64,000 nt of DNA. Source: Dactylonectria macrodidyma. Its lineage: Eukaryota > Ascomycota > Sordariomycetes > Hypocreales > Nectriaceae. Shown one piece after another: positions 1-10,607 of this stretch. The stretch is taken from contig JAGMUV010000008.1 in assembly GCA_020744425.1 (NCBI GenBank), forward strand, positions 1,364,001 to 1,428,000, read 5' to 3'. Both the position numbers and the translations under genes were made by a program. The number at the start of each line of letters is the position of its first letter. Positions within the stretch are counted from its first letter, which is position 1. Under the pieces are notes generated by a model, which did not search any database, was not told the DNA's origin, and was given only the letters and a program-made list of their open reading frames with translations.

Positions 1-1235
1 GTCCATTGCCCATATGATGGTGACGTAGAGCGCCCAAACATCTAACCCGTGTGTAGGGATCCCATTACCGGCCTCCGGGGCCATGTAAAGAAAGCTGCCA
101 ACAGTGGGAGTTGCGATGCCGGCTTTGGTACACGAACCGAAATCTCCAAGTTGGAAGCGATAGGTCTGCGAGTCGGACGAGAAAAATATGCTCTCTGGTT
201 TTAAATCACGGTGAACAATGCCTAGCATTGCCAAATAGTCGATGGCCTGAAGCATTTGATGGAGTGCGACGTCGTAGATGGCGTGGTTGATGGCGGGGGC
301 GACGCCAATGCTTGCATTCTCGACCAACGATCTCAAGCTCCCTTGCTTGAACCCCATGAAAATCTCAAGTCTGGGCCCTCGAAAGCCTTGAGATCCAATG
401 TATTCCGCAATATGGTGCTAACACGGGCATTAGAACGCAGACAAGAGTTGAGAGGGAACATCTCACTTACGTGGCGAAGTGTGCTAAGAGCTTCCACCTC
501 ACGCTTAAACGCGTCAATTTTGTCCCCATCCGAAATCCCCGGAGCACAGTGTATGATCTTAACAGCCATCAACCGGCCTATGTCAATGTTCACTGCTAAG
601 GATACTGATTCATGTCGAAATGAGAATGGAGCGTTGACCGCAGTGTGTCTGATCCGGGCTCGGTGAGGTCCTGTGATTGGTGTCCCAATGGGGGTTTGAG
701 CCAATCGAGGATTCCCTTTGGTGGATTGGGTCAAGGGAAGGTTCCCGTTAAGCAAGGCCCCTTCTCGGGCCATGGCTCGCTCTATAACATCGTCAATGTG
801 CCACCTTACCTGAAACAGGACGGAATGTCGCGTGTTGTCTCCCAACGCGATTATACAATCCGACCAGGGCAACACAACAACTCTGCGAGGACGTCCATGC
901 TCAAACTGGCTCTTGCTTCCTTTCCAGATTTGTGTTGTTTGACTGTTTGACTTGTCGTAAAACATGATGAGCAGAGAAATCGGCTCGAACTCAAACGAGC
1001 ACTGAACCCTGGAAATGCTTGCGCCCCCCACTAAAACATCTCCGTCACGCCCAAGAGTCGCAATTGTCATGGAATTGCCATCCCTTGAAGCAGTATGACC
1101 GATTGCGAGACTGGTGTTTGTGTGACACTTGCAGAGGAGGTGTGCATTGTTTGGTTCCCTGACAACAGAAAATGCTCGCTCGTTGATAGGATGGAGGCAA
1201 AACAATGCAAGAAGACTTGGGTGGGGAGTAGACAT
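1..1235 (-). CDS. FHA-domain protein kinase-like protein, 3' end beyond the window
   Basis: Two exons are visible: 1235-471 and 417-1, with a 53-nt intron at 418-470 (GTAAGT donor, GTTAG acceptor) that restores the kinase frame. I chose the ATG at 1235 because the FHA region follows closely; an in-frame ATG at 1499 exists. The N-terminal part (about residues 40-140) fits an FHA fold, with LGRDGD and SISRVQCSF as the GR and SRxH positions. The kinase domain follows: AVKII holds the VAIK lysine (about residue 226), with HRDLKPES, GDFGS and YMAPE further on. It resembles a fungal family of FHA plus Ser/Thr kinase proteins of unknown role. Oddities: no glycine-rich loop is recognisable before the VAIK motif, and the metal-binding Asn of HRDxKxxN is Ser, so it may be a pseudokinase. 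The C-terminus lies outside the window. Confidence 0.75.
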
Positions 1236-2298
1236 AATGAGGTGACGGCTTTGCGCCAAGTTGGCGAATGAGGCTGAACTGGTAGAATACAGAGTTGAGT
1301 TGAACGACATGCCACTGACCTGGCAATGGGGTCGGGTCTTATCCCTGAGTTCCCTCACAAGAAACAGCTGGTCGCTGACATAACTTCTTGTTGTTCGCTG
1401 ACATGTCATTTTTCCGGTGGCAGTTTCACGCTGACCGTCTCCTGATGTCGCACATAGACTGGGATGGAGAAGAATTTGAGAGAATGGCACTGTGACCACA
1501 TACGGAAGCTGTCCGGGAAGTCTTCAGGAATAGCAGCAACTACCGGGGTGAGGAGCAACTGGGCTTGAGCTAGGACAGGAATTGCTAAATGCAGAGTGAC
1601 TACAACTGCTGTCGAAATGGGATCCATATCTGAAAAGTGACTTGTTGTAGTTCCTTTTTCCATTTCGGTCAACTCTGTTCGTCGGCTTGTCCGTGTCGGC
1701 GAATAAGGTGGATAGTAAGGCTTGCGCTTGCCAGGAGCTAACCCCTTACTACGGCGATGTATGACCCCTGAAGTTTGGCTTGTTTAATGACACGAGCTTT
1801 GGCTTGTCTAATGATATGAGCTTTGGCTTGGGGTAAATTTGTGGCAGTGAACAAGAACAAGAGGAAGCAGGTAATAGATGTACGGATTTTATCTTGAATA
1901 GAAACCTGGTCGAAGCGTATTTCACGTTGGCAAAGTTTAAGAGAGGTACGCAAAAGATCTGATTTACTTACATTCCCATCTGACCTCCGAAAATACGATA
2001 GCTGACGTTGTTGCCTACAACTAGAAGCAATAACAAAGACAACGCCTGTACCATGGATTAGTTGACGGGAAGCCCCTTACTCTACTGCCTAGACGATTGG
2101 CTAGCGGGAGCCATTGCTTCCACGCTTCCTTGCCGCACGGGGACATGACGCCCGAAGTTTCGCCAACCAGAATGAACAAAGAAACGATCAGCCACAGCAA
2201 AAACAAGCCCTCGTCGTAATCCCCTTCAATGGAGTGAATGATGATCGCGTTTCCCGCATTCTTCTCTGCTCTTGTAGGGTTTGTTGACCATTTCCACC
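1236..2298. other. intergenic region between divergent genes
   Basis: This separates the FHA kinase (minus) from the orphan gene at 2299 (plus). It holds a 24-bp tandem repeat (1774-1830). A minus-strand ORF starting at 1627 encodes a hydrophobic stretch opening with MDPISTAVVVTLHLAIPVL, which looks superficially like a signal peptide or a HeLo-type N-terminus, but I cannot extend it into a convincing gene. Otherwise I see nothing. Confidence 0.5.
1774..1830. repeat. 24-bp tandem repeat, 2.4 copies
   Basis: Two 24-bp units (1774-1797 and 1798-1821) both start TTTGGCTTG and end GAGC, differing at three positions. A third partial copy, TTTGGCTTG, occupies 1822-1830. Confidence 0.85.
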
Positions 2299-3345
2299 AT
2301 GTCTGAGTCACTTGGGAAAAAGGAACTTCGTAAGGTGAATCTTGCGCTAGAAGCACTTGTCAACCAACCTCAACTACTCGACCAGGCGAGAACGCGATTC
2401 AACAAAAGCCCACCAGAAATGCCATCACCTATCCTCGTTGATCCATTTGCGGACCCACGGACCGAGGAAGAGCGGCTTCGTGAAAAGCGATACGCCAAGC
2501 TCACGGTTCAACAACTCGCCTCGATGCCCAACTCTCAATTCTGGGATCAAGTCCACGAAGCAGAATTATTTGACCATCACCTTCAGTCCGCCATTGATCA
2601 TGCGAAGTCACATGGTTGGAAAGTGCCGATCGACCTAAAGTCTTACTCTGCCCAACTTTCCGTCGACAATGAGATCCATCAACGGGCGGTCGACACCATT
2701 CAGAAGCAATGGGCCGAACGGGGAATTTGGAAAGCCGAGTGGAAGCTTGTGCCTGGCAAACTAGGTGTGCCTTTTGGGGATTGGCATCATGGGGGTTCAC
2801 TCGAGCTCGAATCCGAACCCGAAATTGACACAGAGTCTGCACACGCATCTAGACCTGGCACGAAGAAGCGACAGGCGAATTCGAGCCGACCGAAGAGCGA
2901 CGAAGAAACACAACGAATTGCAGAACGACGAGTTGCACTAGAGCGTGAGCACGAAGCGTCACGACCGTATCATCACTTCGTGTACCTAGTGTCGGAAGCG
3001 CGCGAACGAATTCGGCAGCTATTGAAACTTAGAGGAGCTCAAGATGAGGATCCTGTCGACATCAACACAAAAGCTTATGAGTATGTGAAGAATAGATGGA
3101 TCAAAAAGAAACTGTGGATTGAGAAATGGGGCGTGATGCCGGGAATGACTTGGATGCATGAACATAGTTTCGACGATCTTTTGGCAGATGAAACCTTGTT
3201 GCAAGGCCCTTACGAAGCAGAGAATGTTTCTCCAAGTCCCCCCAGTCGGTCTAGTTCTGCTGCCGTGTCGATTGGGGCCCAAGAGAGTTTTCACTCTGTT
3301 TCTCAGTGGGAACAATCTGCTCATTCAACGGGGGGGGCAAAATAG
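2299..3345 (+). CDS. orphan protein with two related Trp-rich domains
   Basis: Encodes 348 aa in a single exon. I chose the ATG at 2299 over 2281 because of its CCACC context. I do not recognise the family. Two segments are related to each other: residues about 127-164 (IQKQWAERGIWKAEWKLVPG, then FGDWHH) and about 256-290 (VKNRWIKKKLWIEKWGVMPG, then MTWMHEHS). The shared pattern is (K/N)xWxxxxxWxxxWxxxPGxxxxxW, pointing to an internal duplication. The linker (residues 175-220) is charged and low complexity. The next frame is open to 3669 and reads as a continuation, but an eight-G run at 3330-3337 puts it out of frame. A decayed relative lies 0.9 kb downstream. The neighbouring FHA kinase is divergently transcribed. 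Confidence 0.7.
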   Translation: MSESLGKKELRKVNLALEALVNQPQLLDQARTRFNKSPPEMPSPILVDPFADPRTEEERLREKRYAKLTVQQLASMPNSQFWDQVHEAELFDHHLQSAIDHAKSHGWKVPIDLKSYSAQLSVDNEIHQRAVDTIQKQWAERGIWKAEWKLVPGKLGVPFGDWHHGGSLELESEPEIDTESAHASRPGTKKRQANSSRPKSDEETQRIAERRVALEREHEASRPYHHFVYLVSEARERIRQLLKLRGAQDEDPVDINTKAYEYVKNRWIKKKLWIEKWGVMPGMTWMHEHSFDDLLADETLLQGPYEAENVSPSPPSRSSSAAVSIGAQESFHSVSQWEQSAHSTGGAK

Positions 3346-3669
3346 CGAATGCGACCCCTATTCTCCAGAATGGGAAAGTCCAGCCCTCGATGCCATGTTT
3401 GCGGCGATTCAAAACATCAAGCCCCCTGGGCCGGGTGCTTTTGGGCCTTTGGAGGCGCTGAGTGGCGGCGAACCTGAACCACTTGGGTTGGGGGTCTCTG
3501 GTACACCAGGAGCGTTGTCTCAGACCTACCTTGCTTCTGAGGATTGCCTGGCGCCGCGTGGGACCGAATCACTTGGGCGAGGTTCCACCGAACGACCGTC
3601 TTCCGTTCCTCGTGTGCCGCCGCGAAGGAGCGAGCGCTTGTCCACAGTGAAAAGGGTCCGGTATAGCTG
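3338..3669 (+). other. out-of-frame continuation of the 2299 gene
   Basis: From CAA at 3338 to the TAG at 3667-3669 this frame reads about 110 codons without a stop. It is rich in Pro, Gly and Ser and ends in a basic tail (PRVPPRRSERLSTVKRVRYS). It would be in frame with the upstream gene if the G run at 3330-3337 had seven rather than eight G. Explanations are a sequencing or assembly error, a strain-specific frameshift, or a short intron I could not define. Confidence 0.45.
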
Positions 3670-4248
3670 AATCTCTTACCGGGCTGCTGATGGGTTTCAT
3701 CGAGGTTACGGCTAATCGAGGCTCAAGACTTAAAGGGGTTCTGGTTGTGGTTATGGACATCTGACATGTATACTTGGACACCCAAATGGTAGGAGATGGG
3801 CAAACAGACGGTTGTTTTCTAGGGATGGCATCAGTGGTGGAAGCGTGTAAACTAAGGCTGCTGACTGAAGGCTTTTGGAAGTGTGTTGGTGAGCATCAGG
3901 GACAGGTCGATCTACATTCGCTTCTTGCGAGTGTGTGTTTACACTAGATATTTATTAATGAGGTTCGATTTAGGTCAAAATATTGCTTCGGCATCCCAAA
4001 TTTGCGCGCTAAAATTGAGGAGGCCATGAGTTTCCTTGTTGGGGTCATTGCCATTGATTGCTATCTTTTTTTGCCCTCTACGTTGAGTCCATGGGCGAGC
4101 GGTGAGCAGAATGCTTTCACGATGATCAAATTGAACCTCCTTTGACCTTTGATGCTTTATTAAAGATCCAAACTCGATGTGTAACTAAGAGCGCTTTTTA
4201 GACTCATACGGTGAATGAAAGGCGACTTGCTGCAAACATTTATCCCTT
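3670..4248. other. intergenic region between the orphan gene and its decayed copy
   Basis: There is no gene. The 3880-3960 stretch (TGTTGGTGAGCATCAGGGAC, then AGGTCGAT and later TATTAATGAGG) resembles 4796-4882 downstream of the decayed copy (TGTTAGTGCATCGGGATCGG, then TCGAT and later TATTAATGGC). This suggests the duplicated unit included 3' flanking sequence. Confidence 0.45.
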
Positions 4249-4528
4249 ATGGCGAACTCCGAACGTCGGCGTGTTTATTGGGATCCATCAGTTCATCTAC
4301 CAGGTATCCACGAACGAATTCAACAGCTATATAAGCTTGCAGGAGTCTCTGATGCTGAGCGCATTAATATTAATATTAATGCAAAGGCTTATGAGCATGT
4401 ATATGGCAGTTGGACTAAGGCTGGACTTTGATTCGAGAAATGGGGCGTGATGCCAGGAATGAAGTGGAAACATGAGCACACTGGTAATGAGCTGTTGACT
4501 GATAATAACTTGTTTGCTCCGACCTAAG
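4249..4528 (+). pseudogene. truncated, stop-interrupted paralog of the 2299 gene
   Basis: Reading from ATG 4249, residues HERIQQLYKLAGVSD and NAKAYEHVYGSWTKAGL match residues about 236-272 of the upstream protein. A TGA at 4429-4431 follows, then the same frame resumes with FEKWGVMPGMKWKHEHTGNE and runs to TAA at 4526-4528. The TGA sits exactly where the intact gene has Trp (TGG), so one G-to-A change explains it. The whole first domain is missing. I read this as a tandem duplicate that has decayed. Confidence 0.75.
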
Positions 4529-5361
4529 GGTTGTTTGGATCGCTACAGCCCCCACATGTCGCCAAACCATCTGGTGAGAACTTCCTTGTGAAGACAAGAG
4601 TCTTTGAAGCGCCACCTACATCCCATGGATTGTTTGGATGCCGTACGACCCAGGGGTTGTTTGGACCAGTGGACCACCTGGATGCACTTTTATTGGGTCA
4701 GCTAATGGAGACTCTTTGAGGATATGAGCTGATCAAGAAGGAGGGGTTAGCTGTGTGTTTGTGGGATCAGACATGTCTTGTTTGAGGTTTGGAAGGTTGT
4801 TAGTGCATCGGGATCGGTCGATTTGAGTTCTACAATTGAACGTTTAAGATTCCATATCTGTTTGCGTTAGAATACTATTAATGGCTGTATCGCGTTAGAA
4901 ATGCTTCACTAATTTTGATTGGTTTCATCCAGGGTGAGGTGAAGGGAAATTTCCGGTGACGTCGTCATGTTTGCTCGGCGATGATCGTTCCTTCCGTGCT
5001 GTGGAGGGGCTCCAATACAACACGTGATTGGCCAGCCACGGAAAATCAAGCCTCGACCCACTCTTGGCACTGGAGCTTTTGCTGTCTGTCAGAAGCTCCC
5101 TTCAACAAAACACCAACAGACGAGCCTTCAGTTGACAACGATCAGTATCCATTGTGGCGCCAAACGACAGCCTGGACTCGCCAATTCGAACACCGGACTT
5201 GTTTTTGCTTTATCCTGCGACTTGAGGTTGTATGGAGCATGCGACCGGGTAGTCTCACTGCGGCTTCAGCTGCCCCTCCACCTTGATCGCTTCTTGATCA
5301 CTCTCCTCCATCTCGCAAACAAGCCATCTCAAATTCTACACACGTCAATCTCGGATTCAGA
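4529..5361. other. intergenic region upstream of TAM41
   Basis: A GGRTTGTTTGGA motif occurs three times at about 4528-4670, perhaps a remnant of the low-complexity tail of the decayed paralog. The rest (4700-5361) holds the TAM41 promoter and leader, with no further gene. Confidence 0.4.
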
Positions 5362-6973
5362 ATGACGTCTCTATGGTTGAGGGTAAGTTGAGCGCCGTGT
5401 TAAAACGTTGTAGGAGGTTATTCTAACGCCTTCGTAGCCCTCCCCGGCCTCCGCAGCCTCCGCGACAGCATTCCGTGCCTTTCGCAACGTTACTTGCCTC
5501 CCATATACCCTTCGACAGACATACCCTCTTCAATGCCGAGCATGTGCGTCCCCGCGATGGTCCTCAACTTCAGGGACTCAAAGCAAAAATACGTCCACCG
5601 AAACCAATCGATCCGAGACGATCAATGCCGCCCAGAATAGCGCATCCTCATACAGCTCACAATCCTCCGACAACGTCCCAACCAACAACCCCTTTAGCGA
5701 TGACTGGGAAAATACTACAGACAACTCTATACATTCGTTTGATGATCTGCCACACCGCCTCTTCGGCGCAAATCAGCACATGATCATCAACAGCGAGCTA
5801 AAAGAAGCCCTGCGGCTCATGTTGCGCCAATTCAACGCCCCCATCGTCTACTGCTTTGCCTATGGATCTGGTGTCTTCCCCCAAGAGTCTTCTAGCCGCC
5901 AGGCTACCGAGGCCGAGTTTCGGGCTTTGCATCCTCACCCGCCCGAGGCATTGGTCAAGGCGCAAAAGGGAGCGCCCAAGATGCTTGATTTCATCTTTGG
6001 TGTCACCCATACTGAGCACTGGCACTCTATCAACATGAAGCAACACCGCGACCATTATTCTGGCGTTGCATCCCTCGGTTCTGGATTTGTCTCTCGTGTT
6101 CAGGGATGGGGCGCTGGTGTCTACTTTAACCCGTTTGTCGAGATGAACGGAATGCTAATCAAGTACGGCGTTACGAGCATCGACAACCTTGTCAACGACC
6201 TTACTTCGTGGGAGAGCCTCTATCTAGCTGGCCGCCTTCAAAAACCGGTCAAGATTCTCAGAGACCACCCTAGGGTGCGACTGGCGAACCAACACAACCT
6301 CATCGCCGCCGTTCGAACCGCCTTGCTCCTCCTCCCACCGGACTTTACCGAAGCGCAGCTATATAGCACCATTGCAGGGCTCAGTTATTTAGGCGACCCT
6401 AGAATGTCGCTACCAACAGAGAACAAAAGCAAGGTCAACAACATTGTCGACAACAACATTATCCACTTCCGTCGTCTCTACGCGCCACTCATCAAGACGT
6501 TACCCAACGTCGACTTTGCGGGAGCTTTTCGTCTAGATGATCAAGATTGGGTCTTGAACCCGGAAGCAAACAACACTTTGCACCAGGACATGGACCCTAT
6601 CAGACGTGGAAACATGGTGCGGCGTTTGCCACAGACGTTTCGCTCGCGGCTGTACTTTCAGTACCGAAAGAAGTTTTCCATGCCAAAGGAAGAGTTTAAT
6701 GAACTCATGAAGGCGGCGGCCGATGATGAAACCACATCAGTCCAGCGGCGACAAGGCGGCGACTTTGAAAGGCGTGTCGCAACAGATGATCCTGCTAAGC
6801 TCCAAGAGATGGTGCGCAAGGTGATCAAGCAAACAGTCAACTGGCCCAGTACCTCTCAAAGCATCAAAGGCGTATTGATGGGAGGCTGGTCCCGTACGAT
6901 TCGGTACCTGGGTGAAAAGATTTCCAAGTTTAGAAAGGGTCAACAGAAGGCGAAGAACGAAAAGTCTGGATAG
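5362..6973 (+). CDS. TAM41: mitochondrial phosphatidate cytidylyltransferase Tam41
   Basis: Exons are 5362-5382 and 5438-6973, giving 518 aa; the 55-nt intron has GTAAGT and TTCGTAG borders. Tam41 makes CDP-diacylglycerol from phosphatidic acid and CTP on the matrix side of the mitochondrial inner membrane, the first step towards cardiolipin. The N-terminus is rich in Ala, Arg and Ser, consistent with a presequence. The catalytic region begins about residue 122: IVYCFAYGSGVFPQ is the nucleotidyltransferase-like GS motif and MLDFIFGV carries the acidic position, followed by NPFVEMNG and YGV. It is longer than the yeast protein (385 aa), mainly through a Ser/Asn-rich segment after the presequence, which is usual in filamentous fungi. 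Confidence 0.93.
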
Positions 6974-7668
6974 GAAGATAACCAATCTAGCCGCGTCGCA
7001 TCTACTCGCCTGTACAACAATGACTTCACTGGCATTCGTCCCGCGCGAGCACTTTCATTTGTACCCATGTATTATGTATAAGGAAGAGAACAGGCCATTT
7101 AGAGGTGTATAAACGCCGGAGTTTGCTACGGTAACCACCGGATCTACGCATCATTGCGACGGGGCCTGCAATGATGGCATCGCATTTACAATCTTGGCAG
7201 ACCAAGTTACGGCTATTGACACAGGCACATGCGAACATCCTTTCCCAACTACTGATTCATCGCTTTTAGCAGACCATGTTTGAGCAACAAAGATTAGTAG
7301 TAACTGGACCGAGTAGTGGTCTTAGGTATCAAGTATCAATCAGGCATGCCCAAACAGGTCCAACATATCCACATCCAAACACCGACGCCCGAGATATGAA
7401 CAGGTTTCTTTAGTCGTATAGACTACATACACGCACCGCCCCAACCACCAAGACACCAGGAAATGGGGGAAATGCAAAAAAAAAAAAAAGAAAGGAAATG
7501 AACCAAAACCACAAGACGGGATTATCCTCCAACGTCACGCTCGCTATTCAATGCGTTTCCCGAGACAATCGGTCTTTGTCTCGGTCATCCATACATGTCA
7601 TGTCGCCTTGGCCCGCGTGGCCGCGCGAATTTCCTTGAGGTCTTGGATGGCAGTCGATCAAGGGCCTC
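6974..7668. other. intergenic region between convergent TAM41 and SYP1
   Basis: This holds the 3' regions of both genes, including a run of 13 A near 7476. I see no gene. The stretch 7608-7650, read on the minus strand, contains an open segment (LKEIRAATRAKAT then stop) that could be an alternative SYP1 C-terminus. Confidence 0.5.
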
Positions 7669-10607
7669 TTACCTACCCTCGTATTTTCCACCGATGAGCT
7701 TCCTCACGACGGGCACGTCTACCCACTGGGGTTCCTGGCTCGATGTTGTCAGGGTGTCGTCGGCAAAAGGATCGTCGTCGGACAGCTCCTTGACCTTGCC
7801 CTTGCCTTCATCAAGTTTTGAGATGGAGATGCCGCTTCCGATGACCTCGTCCCCCGAGCCAATGTATTCCCACCTGGCCTCAACATGTCCCGGATTGGGG
7901 GCAACACCGTCGGCGCCAATCATGCGGCACACAATCTTTTGGGGGACTTCTGTGAGTGTAATGTCTCCTATACGCCAGTACACCAGGTGCTTGTCCTTGA
8001 GGTGGGTTCCGCTGGGCTTCGTCTGGGCGCCATTGGCACGACCGTCGTAGGTTACCACGAAAACGACATTGTGCAAGGTCACTGGGGCAGGAATCTTGCA
8101 CGCCGGGTTAAGATGGTACTGGAGCAGCAATCCTAGCTTGTCGCCTTGTGGCTTCCAAGCGAGCTTTAGTAGAAGAGGAGCGTGTTGTCCCAAGGATTCC
8201 GAATCTTCGGCGACGAGTCGGTATGAGAAAGCCGTCGAGGTCTTGGTGAGGTGTGAAACATCTAGAGAGAACTGATCCTGCTGGTCAGGAGACGAGTTTT
8301 GAACAAAGATGCGGTTGGGTCCGATGCGTTCGAGGGCAGCAAAGTTGTTGATGCGAATCGTCTCATAGTCTGCGAGCTGTTAGCGAGGTTCAACCATGAC
8401 AGTTGCAAACGTACCTTTTACTTCACCCGAGTCGCTGGGATTGTTGACAAACGCCACCTCGCCCGCGATGGAGCACGACTTGACGACTCCACCTTCGAAA
8501 ACAGCAGACACCGTCTCGATGATGGAAGAGTTGAGGCCAGGACCAGTCATGTCGGGGTGCTTGGGATGCACAAGGCTGCCTAGCGAGTTACCTGAACGGA
8601 CTGATTGTGTGTCTGATGTCGCAGCAATGCTGGCTTCGGACGCCAATGCGGCAACGGCGCTGGACTTGGAAATCGATGTTGGCAGTGAGGGAGACAGCGA
8701 GATCGCACCAAGACTCGACTCTGTGTTGCTCTCTGGCAGGTTGGGCGGCGGCGGGACGTAGACTGTGTGGCGCACGTCGCGACGGCCTCGGATCGTGCTG
8801 GATCGGCGAGTGGCCGGGCCTATCTTGAGACTGTTGACCACGCTGGAAAGGGCAGCCTGCTTTTCCTGAGGGTCCTCCTCTTCGACGGGAGTTTGTTGAA
8901 TGTTGAGCTTGAACATTTGTTCGGCATCCTCGCCGGCAGCTTCCTTTTGGGCCTCCGATATGGGATCGTTCATGGGTGGGGGAATGGTGAAGCCCTCGGC
9001 ATCTTTAGACACAGAGGCTGGCGGTTGGCTCTCTTGATGAGACGGCGGCGGACCTGGAGGAGGTGGAACGTCCGATAGATCCTTCTCATGGGTACCGTTG
9101 ACACCGCTGGCAGTCGGCGCGACGGCGGGAGTGTCCATCGGAGCATCGTGAAGCGTGACCCCGTTTGTATTCTCGTGCGAAGCCGCAGACTTGGGCGGGA
9201 ACGAGTCGGCATCGGCAAGCTTGGGCGTGTCGGGGGTTTCGGCTAGAGATGAAAGGCGGCTATGGTCTTGGTGTAGATTGGTGGCAGAGGACCTGGGGGA
9301 GACGCCCCGACTGTTTTGACTGTGGCTCGTGCCGAGTCTTCCAAAGGAGGGAGCCTTTTGAGGAGACAGCTGACCGAAGCCTGCATGAATGCTCTGTCGT
9401 CGACGCCCGCCAAACATGGTTCCGAGGCGCCTCAATTTGGATTCTACAAAGTTAGTGTGAACTTCTAGACGAGAGCAAGTTAAGCTCACCTGTCTTGGGT
9501 TCGGTTGGGACCGAGTTATGCTCGCTGACATCGTCTTCTGGGGGAGCTTGAACACTCGGAGGAGGTATGCTGGCGCTGCCTCCGGTGCTTGGGGGTGCTG
9601 GCGCAGAACTCGTGGTGGCAGCAATGGACGATTGTCTAGTGGAAGTCCTCGTGGGTAGTTTCGTCTTTCCAGCAGTCGCCTTATGAACGAAGCTGTGAAT
9701 CTCCTTTTCCGTGTCGATTTCGAGCATCAAAGCCAGCGTCTCGACGGCGTTGTCCTGGCTACGCTGAGCTTGATCGGATTCATGCGTCTGGTACTGGGTT
9801 AAGAGATCCCGGAGGTTGTTGACTCGCGACTCGTCTAGGGCTTGAAGAGACTCGAAGATGAATGGCGCCTGGGCCTCCCACTGCTGAGAAGCGGCTTCGA
9901 GTTTGGATGATGCTGCATCGACCTTTTGGACGTTGGCACGGCCACCCTTTCTGCTGAGCTTGTCCGATCGATCCTGAGCCTCCTCCAAGTCCCTTGCCAT
10001 GGCAGTCAGGTTAGAAGCCATTGTGTTTATATTTTGAACATCGGTGCGGGTGTGAAAGTTTCGGAGCGGGTTTTCGAGGTCTTTTTCGATGCGTTCGCCT
10101 AGGATGTGATGAGAATGGGCGACGGCCTCGACCGAGTCGATGATTCTGTTCCACGGGGCCTGGAACACGCTGCACACCATTAGCATCTCAGAAGCCTTAT
10201 GCGCGGTAAGGAGCTCACCTCAGCTCCGTCTGGGCATTGGGCACTTTGAATTGGGCGAGCTTTCGCAGACTCTGGACGTATTGTTCCTCAACGCGACGGC
10301 GTTCCTAATATTGGGTCAACATCTCGAAATTGATTAGCTGGCATGGCTCGTTTGTCCTACCTGAAGCCAATCTGCAATCTCGGCATTGACCCGGTTGATG
10401 CGCTTTACTCGCTCCGTAAAGGTATGGGCCGCCTGTCCAGGCTGGAGGTTTGCCTGTAGAATCGCGCAAACGAGGTTAGCTGGAGCTCGGGATCGAGATC
10501 GAGATTGGCGCAGAGCACGTCGGTCTCTGATTCGAAAGGCCTCGAAAGCCGGCTTGGGGTGGTCTCACCAGCATGGCGGGATACTCGGTCCTTCCCATGT
10601 CCTCCAT
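7669..10607 (-). CDS. SYP1: Syp1/FCHo-type endocytic adaptor (F-BAR plus muniscin mu-homology domain)
   Basis: Six exons: 10607-10569, 10453-10361, 10304-10219, 10169-9490, 9443-8415 and 8369-7669, giving 875 aa, with GT-AG borders and phases all consistent. Syp1 is an early-arriving plasma-membrane adaptor in clathrin-mediated endocytosis and affects septins in yeast. The N-terminus (residues about 1-250) is an F-BAR helical domain (RRRVEEQYVQSLRKLAQFKV and later coiled-coil segments). The middle (about 270-590) is a Pro/Ser-rich linker with TKLxxLxxMFGGRRR-like basic and polyproline patches. The C-terminal 260 residues form the muniscin mu-homology domain (LLKLAWKPQGDKLGLLLQYH; CRMIGADGV; RWEYIGSG). 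The gene is convergent with TAM41. The exact C-terminus is uncertain because another frame is open just past the stop. Confidence 0.92.

Noticed and set aside
1406..1672. 88-aa minus-strand ORF with a hydrophobic MDPIS start
   Set aside because: Resembles a signal peptide or HeLo N-terminus only superficially and loses protein-like character after about 40 residues.
2021..2356. 111-aa minus-strand ORF overlapping the 2299 gene start
   Set aside because: It overlaps the start of a better-supported gene and has no family features beyond one hydrophobic stretch.
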